From Gammaproteobacteria bacterium (GTDB lineage: Bacteria > Pseudomonadota > Gammaproteobacteria > Pseudomonadales > Pseudomonadaceae): a stretch of DNA of 45,058 bases. The position numbers and the translations under genes were made by a program. Positions 15,913-24,261 of the stretch are shown piece by piece; position 1 is the stretch's first letter; each line of letters begins with the position of its first letter. The notes below the pieces were generated by a model that was not told the DNA's origin, ran no database searches, and saw only the letters and a list, made by a program, of their open reading frames with translations. Location of the stretch: positions 1 through 45,058 of the forward strand of contig JAHJXZ010000261.1 of NCBI GenBank assembly GCA_018827205.1, read 5' to 3'.

Positions 15913-17487
15913 ATGTCCAGTTCTCCTCCTGCTCCACGCTTGCAGCTGAGCGGTATCAGCAAGCGCTACCCCGGCTGCCTGGCCAACGACCGTATCGATT
16001 TGACGATTGCCGCCGGCGAGATTCATGCGCTGCTGGGCGAAAACGGTGCCGGTAAAAGCACCCTGATGAAGATCATCTACGGCGTTACTCAACCCGACAG
16101 CGGCGAAATTCGTTGGCACGGTGAAGCCCTGAAGATGCGTGACCCGGCCATGGCGCGCAGCCTGGGCGTGGGCATGGTCTTCCAGCATTTCTCGCTGTTT
16201 GAAACGCTGACCGTCGCAGAGAACATCGCCCTAGCCATGGGAGCCAGCGCCGGCACACCAAAGCAGCTGGAACCGAAGATTCGTGAGGTCTCGCAGCGTT
16301 ACGGCATGGCCCTGGAGCCGGGACGGTTGGTGCACAGCCTGTCGATCGGCGAACGGCAGCGGGTGGAGATCGTCCGTTGCCTGATGCAGGACATCAAACT
16401 GCTGATTCTTGATGAACCGACCTCGGTACTGACCCCGCAGGAGGCCGACGAGTTGTTCGTTACCCTGCGCCGTCTGGCGGCCGAGGGCTGCAGCATTCTG
16501 TTCATCAGCCACAAGCTCGGCGAAGTGCGCGCGCTGTGCCAGAGCGCCACGGTGCTTCGCGGCGGCAAGGTATCGGGGCATTGCATACCGGCCGAATGCA
16601 GCGATCTGCAGCTGGCGCGGCTGATGGTCGGCGACGCCGAGGGACTGGAAAGCAGTTACCCAAAAGCTGACGGCGGTCTGCCGCGTTTGCGCGTGGATGA
16701 TCTCAGCTGGCACAACGCCGACCCGTTCGGCTGTACCCTCAGCCACATCCGCCTGGAAGTACGCAGCGGTGAGATCGTCGGCATCGCCGGAGTAGCCGGC
16801 AATGGTCAGGACGAGCTGCTGGCTCTGCTCAGTGGCGAAACCCGTCTGCCGCGCAGCGAGCGCGAACGCATCAGCCTGGACACTCAGCCAATTGCCGATT
16901 TGTACCCGGATGCGCGGCGCAAGCTGGGCCTGGCCTTTGTTCCGGCCGAACGCCTGGGTCACGGCGCGGTGCCGGATATGAGCCTGAGTGATAACGCCCT
17001 GCTCACCGCTTTTCAGCAAGGCCTGCTGAGCAAGGGCCTGATTCAGCGCGGCAAGGTGCGCGCCTTGGCCGATGAAATTATCCAGCGCTTTGCGGTAAAG
17101 ACGCCGGATGCCGATGCGCCCGCGCGCAGCCTGTCCGGCGGCAACCTGCAGAAATTTATCCTCGGCCGCGAAATCCTGCAGAACCCCAAACTGCTGGTGG
17201 CGGCGCACCCGACTTGGGGCGTGGACGTGGGCGCGGCGGCGGCGATTCATCGCGCGCTGATTGCCCTGCGCGATGCCGGCGCGGCGATTCTGGTGATCTC
17301 CGAAGACCTCGACGAGCTGTTCCAGATCAGCGACCGCATTGGCGCGCTGTGCAGCGGCAAGCTCTCGCCCCTGGCCGCTACCGCAGAAACCGAAGCGGTA
17401 GAAGTCGGCCGCTGGATGGCTGGTGAATTCGCCCCGCTTCCCCCTATCACAAGCACGCCGGCAGCCGCTGCTGCCAGCCTGAGCTGA
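15913..17487 (+). CDS. Nucleoside ABC transporter, duplicated ATP-binding subunit (BMP-type)
   Basis: This 524-residue protein has two fused nucleotide-binding domains, as in RbsA/YufO-type ATPases. The first domain has an intact Walker A (GENGAGKST), signature LSIGERQR, and Walker B LLILDEPTSVL. The second has an atypical Walker A region (GVAGNGQDELL), a good signature LSGGNLQKFI, and a degenerate Walker B (LLVAAHPTWGVDVG). This asymmetry is normal in the family. It powers uptake through the two permeases that follow; the gap to the first is 11 bases. Similar gene trios in Pseudomonas are linked to purine/nucleoside import. Substrate assignment comes from the BMP and adenine deaminase neighbours. 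Confidence 0.9.
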   Translation: MSSSPPAPRLQLSGISKRYPGCLANDRIDLTIAAGEIHALLGENGAGKSTLMKIIYGVTQPDSGEIRWHGEALKMRDPAMARSLGVGMVFQHFSLFETLTVAENIALAMGASAGTPKQLEPKIREVSQRYGMALEPGRLVHSLSIGERQRVEIVRCLMQDIKLLILDEPTSVLTPQEADELFVTLRRLAAEGCSILFISHKLGEVRALCQSATVLRGGKVSGHCIPAECSDLQLARLMVGDAEGLESSYPKADGGLPRLRVDDLSWHNADPFGCTLSHIRLEVRSGEIVGIAGVAGNGQDELLALLSGETRLPRSERERISLDTQPIADLYPDARRKLGLAFVPAERLGHGAVPDMSLSDNALLTAFQQGLLSKGLIQRGKVRALADEIIQRFAVKTPDADAPARSLSGGNLQKFILGREILQNPKLLVAAHPTWGVDVGAAAAIHRALIALRDAGAAILVISEDLDELFQISDRIGALCSGKLSPLAATAETEAVEVGRWMAGEFAPLPPITSTPAAAAASLS

Positions 17488-17498
17488 CGGAGTTTTCC

Positions 17499-18596
17499 AT
17501 GCTGTTATCCCTAGAACCGCGTGGCCAGCAATCGCGCGCCATGCTCTGGCTATCGCCGCTACTCGCCGCGGTGCTGACTCTGTGCAGCGGCGCGCTGTTA
17601 TTCGCCCTGCTCGGCCACGACCCGCTGGAAACCCTGCACACTCTGCTGATTGCGCCGCTGGCAGACTGGTATGGCGTCTCCGAACTGCTGGTCAAGGCGC
17701 TGCCGATTCTGCTCTGTGCACTTGGCCTCGCCGTGGCCTACCAGGCGCGCATCTGGAATATCGGTGCCGAAGGTCAACTGCTGCTCGGCGCGCTGGCCGG
17801 CAGCGCCATGGCGATCCAGATCATCGACTGGGACAGCCGCTGGGCGCTGGTCTGGGTGATGCTCACCGGCATGGCGGCGGGCGCAGCCTGGGGCGGCCTG
17901 ACGGCGTGGCTACGCACGCAGTTCAATGCCAACGAAATCCTCACCAGCATCATGCTCAACTACATCGCCCTCAACCTGCTGCTGTTCTTTGTGCATGGCC
18001 CGCTGAAGGACCCGGCCGGATTTAACTTTCCGGAATCGGCGATGTTCGGCGATGCCAGCCGCCTGCCGCTGCTCAGCGAAGATGGCCGTTTGCACGCAGG
18101 TCTGTATTTCGCCTTGCTGGCGCTGGTGGCGGTGTGGGTGCTGCTGCACAAGAGCTTTCTCGGCTTCCAGATCAAGGTACTCGGCCTCGACCGCCGCGCC
18201 GCCGGCTTTGTTGGCTTTCGTGAAAAGCGCCTGGTGTGGTTCGCCTTGCTGGTCAGCGGTGGCCTAGCCGGGCTGGCGGGTGTCGGTGAAGTGGCTGGAC
18301 CGATTGGCCAACTCGTGCCACAGGTTTCGCCCGGTTATGGCTATGCGGCGATTACCGTGGCCTTTCTCGGCAGGCTCAATCCGCTCGGCATCGTCTTCGC
18401 CAGCCTGCTGATGGCGCTGCTGTATCTGGGCGGCGAGAACGCGCAGATGACCATGAACCTGCCTCAAGCGATCACCCAGCTATTCCAGGGAATGATGCTG
18501 TTCTTCCTGCTCGCCTGCGATGTGCTGATCCTCTATCGGCCACGGCTGAAATTGAAGTGGGCGCAGCGCAAAGCCAACGTAGAAGCACTGGCCTGA
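17499..18596 (+). CDS. Nucleoside ABC transporter permease 1
   Basis: The 365-residue inner-membrane protein has about eight to ten hydrophobic helices of the BPD_transp_2 (RbsC/YufP) type. The family hallmark AYQARIWNIGAEGQLLLGAL lies near residues 75-95. QFNANEILTSIMLNYIALNL is the typical central loop and helix (around 145-165). The gene begins 11 bases after the ATPase stop with GGAG before the ATG. It pairs with the second permease to form the channel. Confidence 0.9.
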   Translation: MLLSLEPRGQQSRAMLWLSPLLAAVLTLCSGALLFALLGHDPLETLHTLLIAPLADWYGVSELLVKALPILLCALGLAVAYQARIWNIGAEGQLLLGALAGSAMAIQIIDWDSRWALVWVMLTGMAAGAAWGGLTAWLRTQFNANEILTSIMLNYIALNLLLFFVHGPLKDPAGFNFPESAMFGDASRLPLLSEDGRLHAGLYFALLALVAVWVLLHKSFLGFQIKVLGLDRRAAGFVGFREKRLVWFALLVSGGLAGLAGVGEVAGPIGQLVPQVSPGYGYAAITVAFLGRLNPLGIVFASLLMALLYLGGENAQMTMNLPQAITQLFQGMMLFFLLACDVLILYRPRLKLKWAQRKANVEALA

Positions 18597-18606
18597 CAAC
18601 GAACCT

Positions 18607-18694
18607 GTAGGGGCGGCCGGGCGGCGTACCGCTTGCTCGCGATTCGCGGCGACACTGATCGCGAGCAAGAACAGGGCGTCCCCCTCGCCCCTAC
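18607..18694. repeat. REP-like doublet inside the transporter operon
   Basis: GTAGGGGCGG at the left and CGCCCCTAC at the right are complementary. The inner pair CTTGCTCGCGAT/ATCGCGAGCAAG is also complementary. It resembles the REP doublet layout with altered bases and occupies most of the gap between the two permease genes. It may stabilise or separate segments of the transcript. Confidence 0.7.
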
Positions 18695-18720
18695 AAAAGC
18701 TATATGCAAAGGAACTCCCG

Positions 18721-19647
18721 ATGGACCTCGACCTGTTAAGCAATATTTTCTACGCCATGGTGCGCACCGGTACGCCGCTGCTGCTGGTGGCCTTGGGCGA
18801 ACTGGTGTGCGAGAAGAGCGGCGTACTCAACCTCGGCCAGGAAGGCATGATGCTGTTCGGCGCGGTGATCGGTTTTATCGTCGCCCTAAGCACTGGCAAC
18901 CTGTGGCTCGGCGTATTGCTGGCGATGAGTGCCGGCATGTTGCTGTCAATGCTGTTCGCCGCGGTGGCATTGGGCTTTAACGCCAATCAGGTGGCCACCG
19001 GGCTGGCGCTGACCATCTTTGGCGTCGGCCTATCGACATTTGTTGGCGCAGCCTGGGTGGGTAAACCGCTGACAGGTTTCGAACCCATCGCCATCCCGCT
19101 GCTCAGTGAAATCCCGCTGATCGGGCGCATGCTGTTCGACCAGGACGTGCTGGTGTACCTGTCCTTTGCCCTGTTCGGCCTGGTGGGCTGGGTGCTGCTG
19201 AAAAGCCGCATCGGCTTGATCATCCAGGCGGTCGGTGAAAACCCCGACGCCGCCAGTGCCATGGGCCTGCCGGTGCTGCGCGTGCGCACCCTGGCAGTGC
19301 TGTTCGGCGGCGCCATGGCTGGACTGGCGGGCGGTTATCTATCGTTGGCTTATACGCCAATGTGGGCAGAAAACATGACCGCCGGACGCGGCTGGATCGC
19401 TCTCGCGCTGGTGGTATTTGCCAGCTGGCGGGTATTCCGTGTGCTGCTCGGTGCTTACCTGTTCGGCTTGGCCAGCATCATCCATTTGGTCGCCCAGGGT
19501 ATCGGCCTGTCGATCCCGTCCAACCTGCTGGCGATGCTGCCGTATGTGGCGACGATTCTGGTGCTGGTACTGCTCTCGCGCGACGCAATCAAAACGCGAC
19601 TATTCGCCCCCGTATCACTGGGCAAACCCTGGCAGCCTGGGCACTGA
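18721..19647 (+). CDS. Nucleoside ABC transporter permease 2
   Basis: The 308-residue protein is of the BPD_transp_2 (YufQ) type. It has the hallmark GELVCEKSGVLNLGQEGMML at residues about 22-41, and FNANQVATGLALTIFGVGLS in the middle. About eight hydrophobic helices are present. AAGGAA precedes the ATG. It is separated from permease 1 by a REP-like doublet but reads in the same direction. It should form the membrane channel with permease 1. Confidence 0.9.
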   Translation: MDLDLLSNIFYAMVRTGTPLLLVALGELVCEKSGVLNLGQEGMMLFGAVIGFIVALSTGNLWLGVLLAMSAGMLLSMLFAAVALGFNANQVATGLALTIFGVGLSTFVGAAWVGKPLTGFEPIAIPLLSEIPLIGRMLFDQDVLVYLSFALFGLVGWVLLKSRIGLIIQAVGENPDAASAMGLPVLRVRTLAVLFGGAMAGLAGGYLSLAYTPMWAENMTAGRGWIALALVVFASWRVFRVLLGAYLFGLASIIHLVAQGIGLSIPSNLLAMLPYVATILVLVLLSRDAIKTRLFAPVSLGKPWQPGH

Positions 19648-19710
19648 CCCACGTCTACGCACCAGCAGGCAGCACGACCTGCACCTTACGCACCAGCACA
19701 GCACCACCGC

Positions 19711-19734
19711 AGAACCCCGCTCCGGCGGGGTTCT
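19711..19734 (+). terminator. Stem-loop between permease 2 and BMP genes
   Basis: AGAACCCCGC and GCGGGGTTCT form a perfect 10-base stem with a TCCG loop. There is no T-run after it, so it may be an attenuator or RNA stabiliser that sets different levels for the binding protein and the channel genes. Confidence 0.6.
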
Positions 19735-19761
19735 GCGTAATAGCGCGGCATTACGCGCTAA

Positions 19762-19785
19762 TTGTCCAGTTGGTCAGCTTTTTGC
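19762..19785 (+). promoter_or_regulatory. RutR-like operator candidate before BMP gene
   Basis: TTGTCCAGTTGGTCAG fits the RutR site TTGACCA-N2-TGGTCAA at 12 of 14 fixed positions. The following CTTTTTGC is also shared with the site before the ATPase gene. It lies 67 bases before the BMP start codon. The match is seen in sequence; binding by the TetR regulator at 13728 is inferred. Confidence 0.55.
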
Positions 19786-19844
19786 AATCCAACCGGCAGC
19801 TGTTTAACAACAACGTACCCACACACATCGGAGTTCCACCGACC

Positions 19845-20927
19845 ATGTTCGAGAAGAGCAAAAAACCTCTGCTGCGCACCCTCGTTGCCGCCCTTGGCTT
19901 TAGCGCCACCTTGGGCGCTTCGGCCGCTGACCCGTTGAAAGTCGGCTTCGTTTATATCGGCCCAATTGGTGACCACGGCTGGACCTACCAGCACGAGCAA
20001 GGTCGCCAAGAGCTGATCAAGCAGCTTGGCGACAAAGTTGAAACCAGCTACGTGGAAAACGTACCAGAAGGCGCAGACGCCGAGCGCGTTATCCGCAACA
20101 TGGCCAAAGGCGGTTACGACCTGATCTTTACCACCTCTTTCGGCTACATGAACCCGACGCTGAAAGTGGCCAAGCAGTTCCCTAAAGTCACCTTCGAGCA
20201 CGCCACCGGCTACAAGCAGGACAAGAACCTCGGCACCTACCTGTCGCGCTCTTATGAAGGCCGTTACGTCGGCGGTTTCCTCGCAGCGAAGATGACCAAG
20301 ACCAAGAAAATCGGCTATGTCGCCTCCTTTCCAATCCCGGAAGTGATCCGTGACATCAACGCCATTCAGCTGGCCCTGGACAAGTACAACCCAGGCAGCG
20401 AGATCAAAGTGGTGTGGGTCAACTCCTGGTTCGATCCGGGCAAGGAATCCGACGCGGCTAACGCGCTGATCGACCAAGGCGTGGACGTAGTATTCCAGCA
20501 CACCGACAGCCCTGCACCGATCCAGACTGCCGAGCGCCGTGGCGTCTACTCGGTAGGCTACGCCTCGGACATGGCGCACTTCGGGCCGAAAGCCGTGCTC
20601 ACCTCGATCGTCAACGACTGGGGCCCGCACTACGTCAAATCCACCCAAGCAGTAATGGATGGTACGTGGAAGCCACAGGATTTCTGGGGTGGCTTGGCTG
20701 AAGACACCATCCGCCTGCCGATCAGCGATCTGGTACCGGCCGAGGTGAAAACCGAAGCCGAGCAGATCATTGCCGACATCAAGAGCGGTGCTTTCCACCC
20801 GTTCACCGGCCCGATCAAGGACCAGAGCGGCGTAGAGAAAATTCCAGCGGGCGTCACGGCAACTAACGCCGAGCTGGCTTCGATGAACTACTACGTAGAA
20901 AACGTAAAGGCTGAACTGCCGAAGTAA
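19845..20927 (+). CDS. BMP-family nucleoside-binding protein of the ABC transporter
   Basis: The 360-residue periplasmic binding protein belongs to the BMP/PnrA-like family (Pfam Bmp). The start is the ATG at MFEKSKKPLLR. An in-frame extension back into permease 2 is rejected because it would hide the signal peptide (residues 1-28, ending ASA). No lipobox Cys is present, so it should be soluble in the periplasm. Family landmarks are KVGFVYIGPIGDHGWTYQHE near the mature start, DLIFTTSFGYM, and YEGRYVGGFLAAKMTK. Its location directly after the channel genes makes it the transporter's substrate receptor. Purine nucleosides or nucleobases are the likely cargo, by family and by the adenine deaminase nearby. 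Confidence 0.9.
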   Translation: MFEKSKKPLLRTLVAALGFSATLGASAADPLKVGFVYIGPIGDHGWTYQHEQGRQELIKQLGDKVETSYVENVPEGADAERVIRNMAKGGYDLIFTTSFGYMNPTLKVAKQFPKVTFEHATGYKQDKNLGTYLSRSYEGRYVGGFLAAKMTKTKKIGYVASFPIPEVIRDINAIQLALDKYNPGSEIKVVWVNSWFDPGKESDAANALIDQGVDVVFQHTDSPAPIQTAERRGVYSVGYASDMAHFGPKAVLTSIVNDWGPHYVKSTQAVMDGTWKPQDFWGGLAEDTIRLPISDLVPAEVKTEAEQIIADIKSGAFHPFTGPIKDQSGVEKIPAGVTATNAELASMNYYVENVKAELPK

Positions 20928-20934
20928 GCTGGAA

Positions 20935-20983
20935 ATCGCGGCTGAAGTCGCTCCCACAGGAGTGGGGGCGTTTTAGCGGCGAT
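20935..20983. repeat. REP-like inverted repeat after BMP gene
   Basis: ATCGCGGCTGAAGTCGCTCC then CAC faces GTGGGGGCGTTTTAGCGGCG then AT. The two ends are complementary with mismatches. It is a variant of the Pseudomonas ATCGCGGCTGAAGCCGCTCC repeat and lies eight bases after the stop codon. Confidence 0.65.
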
Positions 20984-21036
20984 AGTTTTCAGCAATCACC
21001 GATGCCGTCCCTGCTAACCCGTAGCAGAACCGCATC

Positions 21037-21067
21037 AAAGGGTGCCCCATAACAGGTGCACCCTTTT
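21037..21067 (+). terminator. Terminator after the transporter operon
   Basis: The stem AAAGGGTGC/GCACCCTTT ends in TTTT. It lies between the BMP gene and the oxygenase gene and may end transcription of the transporter operon. Confidence 0.7.
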
Positions 21068-21118
21068 CGCTGCCCTGGGTACGAGAAGACTCGCAGCATG
21101 CCCCCACCCGGAGCCTCT

Positions 21119-22084
21119 ATGCACACCCTACCGATTATCGATATCGCCCCGCTCTACAGCGACAATCAAGCCAACTGGTCCGCCGTGGCCGAGCAAATTG
21201 ACCGCGCCTGCCGCGACTGGGGCTTTTTCTATATCACCGGACACCCCATCAGCCCGGCGCGTATCAACGAGCTGCTGACTGCCGCCAAAACTTTCTTCGC
21301 CTTGCCGGCTGCTGAGAAGCTCAAGATCGACATTACCCAGACCGCCCATCACCGTGGCTACGGTGCGATTGCCACCGAGCAGCTGGACCCGAGCAAACCG
21401 AGTGATCTGAAGGAGACCTTCGACATGGGTTTCCATATGGCCGCCGAGCACCCCGAGGTTCTGGCCGGCAAACCGTTGCGCGGGTCTAACCGTCATCCGG
21501 ACATGCCCGGCTGGGCGCCACTGATGGAGCAGCACTACAGCGATATGCAGGCGCTGGCCAACACCCTGCTACGCGCCATGACCTTGGCCCTGAATATCGA
21601 CCGCGACTTCTTTGACACACGCTTTCATGAGCCGATCAGCGTGCTGCGCATGATTCACTACCCGCCGCGCCACACCGCCAGCAGCACTGAGCAGCAAGGC
21701 GCTGGGGAGCACACCGATTACGGCTGCATCACCCTGCTCTATCAGGATGACGCCGGTGGCCTGCAAGTACGCGCCCGCGACGGCGACTGGATTGATGCAC
21801 CACCGATTGCCGGCAGCTTTGTGGTCAATATCGGCGACATGCTCGCGCGTTGGAGCAATGACCGTTACACCTCGACTCCACATCGCGTGATCAGCCCATT
21901 GGGTGTCGACCGTTACTCCATGCCGTTCTTCGCCGAGCCACACCCGGACACCGAAATCAGCTGCCTGCCCAACTGCTCGGACGCCGCCAACCCGCCGAAA
22001 TACCCGTCCGTCACCAGCGCCGAGTACCTGCTGTCGCGCTTTGCCGACACTTATGCGTATCGACGCGAAGAGCCGCCCAGCTAA
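21119..22084 (+). CDS. 2-oxoglutarate/Fe(II)-dependent oxygenase (isopenicillin N synthase-like)
   Basis: The protein has 321 residues. The ATG at MHTLPIIDIAPLY has GGAG upstream; a start 63 bases earlier adds a tail not seen in the family. The N-terminal DIOX_N domain is at about 4-120 (RACRDWGFFYITGHP). The iron-binding triad is His198 and Asp200 (GEHTDYGCITLLYQD) and His255 (TSTPHRVISP). Arg265 and Ser267 (RYS) should bind 2-oxoglutarate. The substrate is unknown. Homologues in Pseudomonas sit next to adenine deaminase, so a purine-related substrate is plausible but unproven. Confidence 0.88.
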   Translation: MHTLPIIDIAPLYSDNQANWSAVAEQIDRACRDWGFFYITGHPISPARINELLTAAKTFFALPAAEKLKIDITQTAHHRGYGAIATEQLDPSKPSDLKETFDMGFHMAAEHPEVLAGKPLRGSNRHPDMPGWAPLMEQHYSDMQALANTLLRAMTLALNIDRDFFDTRFHEPISVLRMIHYPPRHTASSTEQQGAGEHTDYGCITLLYQDDAGGLQVRARDGDWIDAPPIAGSFVVNIGDMLARWSNDRYTSTPHRVISPLGVDRYSMPFFAEPHPDTEISCLPNCSDAANPPKYPSVTSAEYLLSRFADTYAYRREEPPS

Positions 22085-22108
22085 GTAAGGGCTTAGGGCT
22101 GAAGCGGA

Positions 22109-22134
22109 TGGCTCCCACGCTCCGGCGTGGGAGC
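22109..22134. repeat. Hairpin repeat GGCTCCCACGC
   Basis: The arms GCTCCCACGC and GCGTGGGAGC are perfect with a TCCG loop. A related segment, TTCCCACGCGGAGCGTTGGA, follows at about 22184-22203. Both resemble dispersed non-coding repeats of Pseudomonas. They fill the gap between the oxygenase and adenine deaminase genes. Confidence 0.6.
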
Positions 22135-22251
22135 TGAGCCCAGGACGCTCCGCGCCCCTCAGACGCAGAACGAATGCAACCGCATTCCCACGCGGAGCGT
22201 TGGAACGATCAATTCCCCCGACGTTGCGGGCGCCTTTCAATTCGGCGAAAT

Positions 22252-22267
22252 CTGACCAAGCGGTTAA
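22252..22267 (+). promoter_or_regulatory. RutR-like operator candidate before adenine deaminase
   Basis: CTGACCAAGCGGTTAA fits TTGACCA-N2-TGGTCAA at 11 of 14 fixed positions. It ends 37 bases before the chosen start codon. Together with the sites at 15852 and 19762 it suggests common control of uptake and deamination. Confidence 0.5.
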
Positions 22268-22292
22268 ACTTGCCAACGATAACGCCTGATAA

Positions 22293-23252
<960 letters not shown>

Positions 23253-23264
23253 AGCGCACAGCGC

Positions 23265-23298
23265 AAAAAATAGCCCGGCATTAGCCGGGCTATTTTTT
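23265..23298. terminator. Bidirectional terminator
   Basis: The stem TAGCCCGGC/GCCGGGCTA is flanked by six A and six T. It separates the convergent adenine deaminase and cytochrome b561 genes. Confidence 0.9.
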
Positions 23299-23327
23299 AA
23301 GCGGTACTGCCGAGCGTGTTCGGCAAC

Positions 23328-23861
23328 TCACGGATCGAGCTTGCGCCGCTTACCCGTCACCATCGACAACGGCAGGTTTTCCTTCAGTCGATAGCTTTCA
23401 AACAGTGCCGCCGCAATATGCAGCCCCACCAGGGCCATTAACGCGTTGGCACAGAAGTCATGAATATCCAACGGTAGATCAGCACCCCAGAAATAATCGA
23501 CTTCCTCCATCAGAAAGCCGGTCACGCCCAGGCCAAGCATCAACAGCATCATGCCGATCATAACCAGGCCACCGAGTGGGGAATGCCCCATGCGGTGGTA
23601 GTCACGCCCGCTAACGAGCGCCTTTAGGTGTTCGGTCAAACGCGCTCGAGTTGGCCAAAAGTCTGCCCAGCGCGCCGCCGGTGACCCAACAAAACCCCAC
23701 AGCAAACGAATCGCCAGCCAGGCTACAGCGTAATAACCAAACCAGCGGTGCCAGTTTTCGCCCTCTTCGGTGAAGAAGTAATTAGCCAGGAAAGCGCCCG
23801 CCAAGGACCAGTGAAACAGCCTAACGACTGGGTCCCACAAGCGTAGGGTCGGTGCGTTCAT
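23328..23861 (-). CDS. Cytochrome b561 family di-haem membrane protein
   Basis: The 177-residue protein has four membrane helices. Haem-ligating His candidates are in RLFHWSLAGAF (helix 1), WHRWFGYY (helix 2), and DIHDFCANALMALVGLHIAAA (helices 3-4, shown as its core). It is of the Ni/Fe-hydrogenase b-type or cytochrome b561 type that moves electrons across the inner membrane. The start overlaps the stop of the PepSY gene by one base, so they are translationally coupled. Such b561-PepSY pairs are common in Pseudomonas, and the PepSY partner may modulate it. The electron donor is unknown. Confidence 0.88.
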   Translation of the reverse strand: MNAPTLRLWDPVVRLFHWSLAGAFLANYFFTEEGENWHRWFGYYAVAWLAIRLLWGFVGSPAARWADFWPTRARLTEHLKALVSGRDYHRMGHSPLGGLVMIGMMLLMLGLGVTGFLMEEVDYFWGADLPLDIHDFCANALMALVGLHIAAALFESYRLKENLPLSMVTGKRRKLDP

Positions 23862-24127
23862 CAGTCTTCAACGCCACCTTTGATGACCTTGCCAGTGACC
23901 GGATCGAAGTAGATTTCGACCTTCTGGCCATCTTTGTTGTGGCCGTAGATTTCGTAGCAGTTACCGCCAGTCACCTTGAACTTCTTGATTTCATAGCCCT
24001 GGGCTTTGAGGTCAGCCTGGAACGCATCTTGATCCTGCCACTGCGCTTTGTCAGCGGTGGTGCACTGGGTCGCGGCGAAGGTCAACGGGCTGGCAAGTAC
24101 CAGGGACAGCAGGAGTAATTTGCGCAT
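23861..24127 (-). CDS. Small exported PepSY domain protein
   Basis: The 88-residue protein has a signal peptide at about 1-18 (LLLLSLVLASPLTFA). The remainder is a single PepSY_2-type domain (LKAQGYEIKKFKVTGGNCYE, then KVEIYFDPVTGKVIK). Two Cys in the mature part could form a disulfide. PepSY domains often bind or inhibit partner proteins in the envelope. It lies directly upstream of, and overlaps, the cytochrome b561 gene. It is separated from the copper receptor gene by a terminator. Confidence 0.88.
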   Translation of the reverse strand: MRKLLLLSLVLASPLTFAATQCTTADKAQWQDQDAFQADLKAQGYEIKKFKVTGGNCYEIYGHNKDGQKVEIYFDPVTGKVIKGGVED

Positions 24128-24203
24128 GATGTAGTCCTCGTGATGCTGGGGGAATGTGTTTGCGGGGACTAATGTCGCGCGGCAACCTTAAGGCTCTATT
24201 AGG

Positions 24204-24239
24204 AAAAACAAAGGGCCCATCAAATGATGAGCCCTTTGC
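24204..24239 (-). terminator. Terminator of the TonB copper receptor gene
   Basis: The stem AAAGGGCTCATCATTTGATG/GGGCCCTTT, read on the minus strand, is followed by TTTGTTTTT. It lies 23 bases after the receptor stop codon and before the PepSY gene. Confidence 0.8.
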
Positions 24240-24261
24240 TGAATTGCTCAGCGAGTCAGGA

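Noticed and set aside
19362-19844. Extended N-terminus of the BMP protein overlapping permease 2
   Set aside because: The internal ATG gives a proper signal peptide. The extension overlaps 286 bases of a confident permease gene and contains no family sequence.
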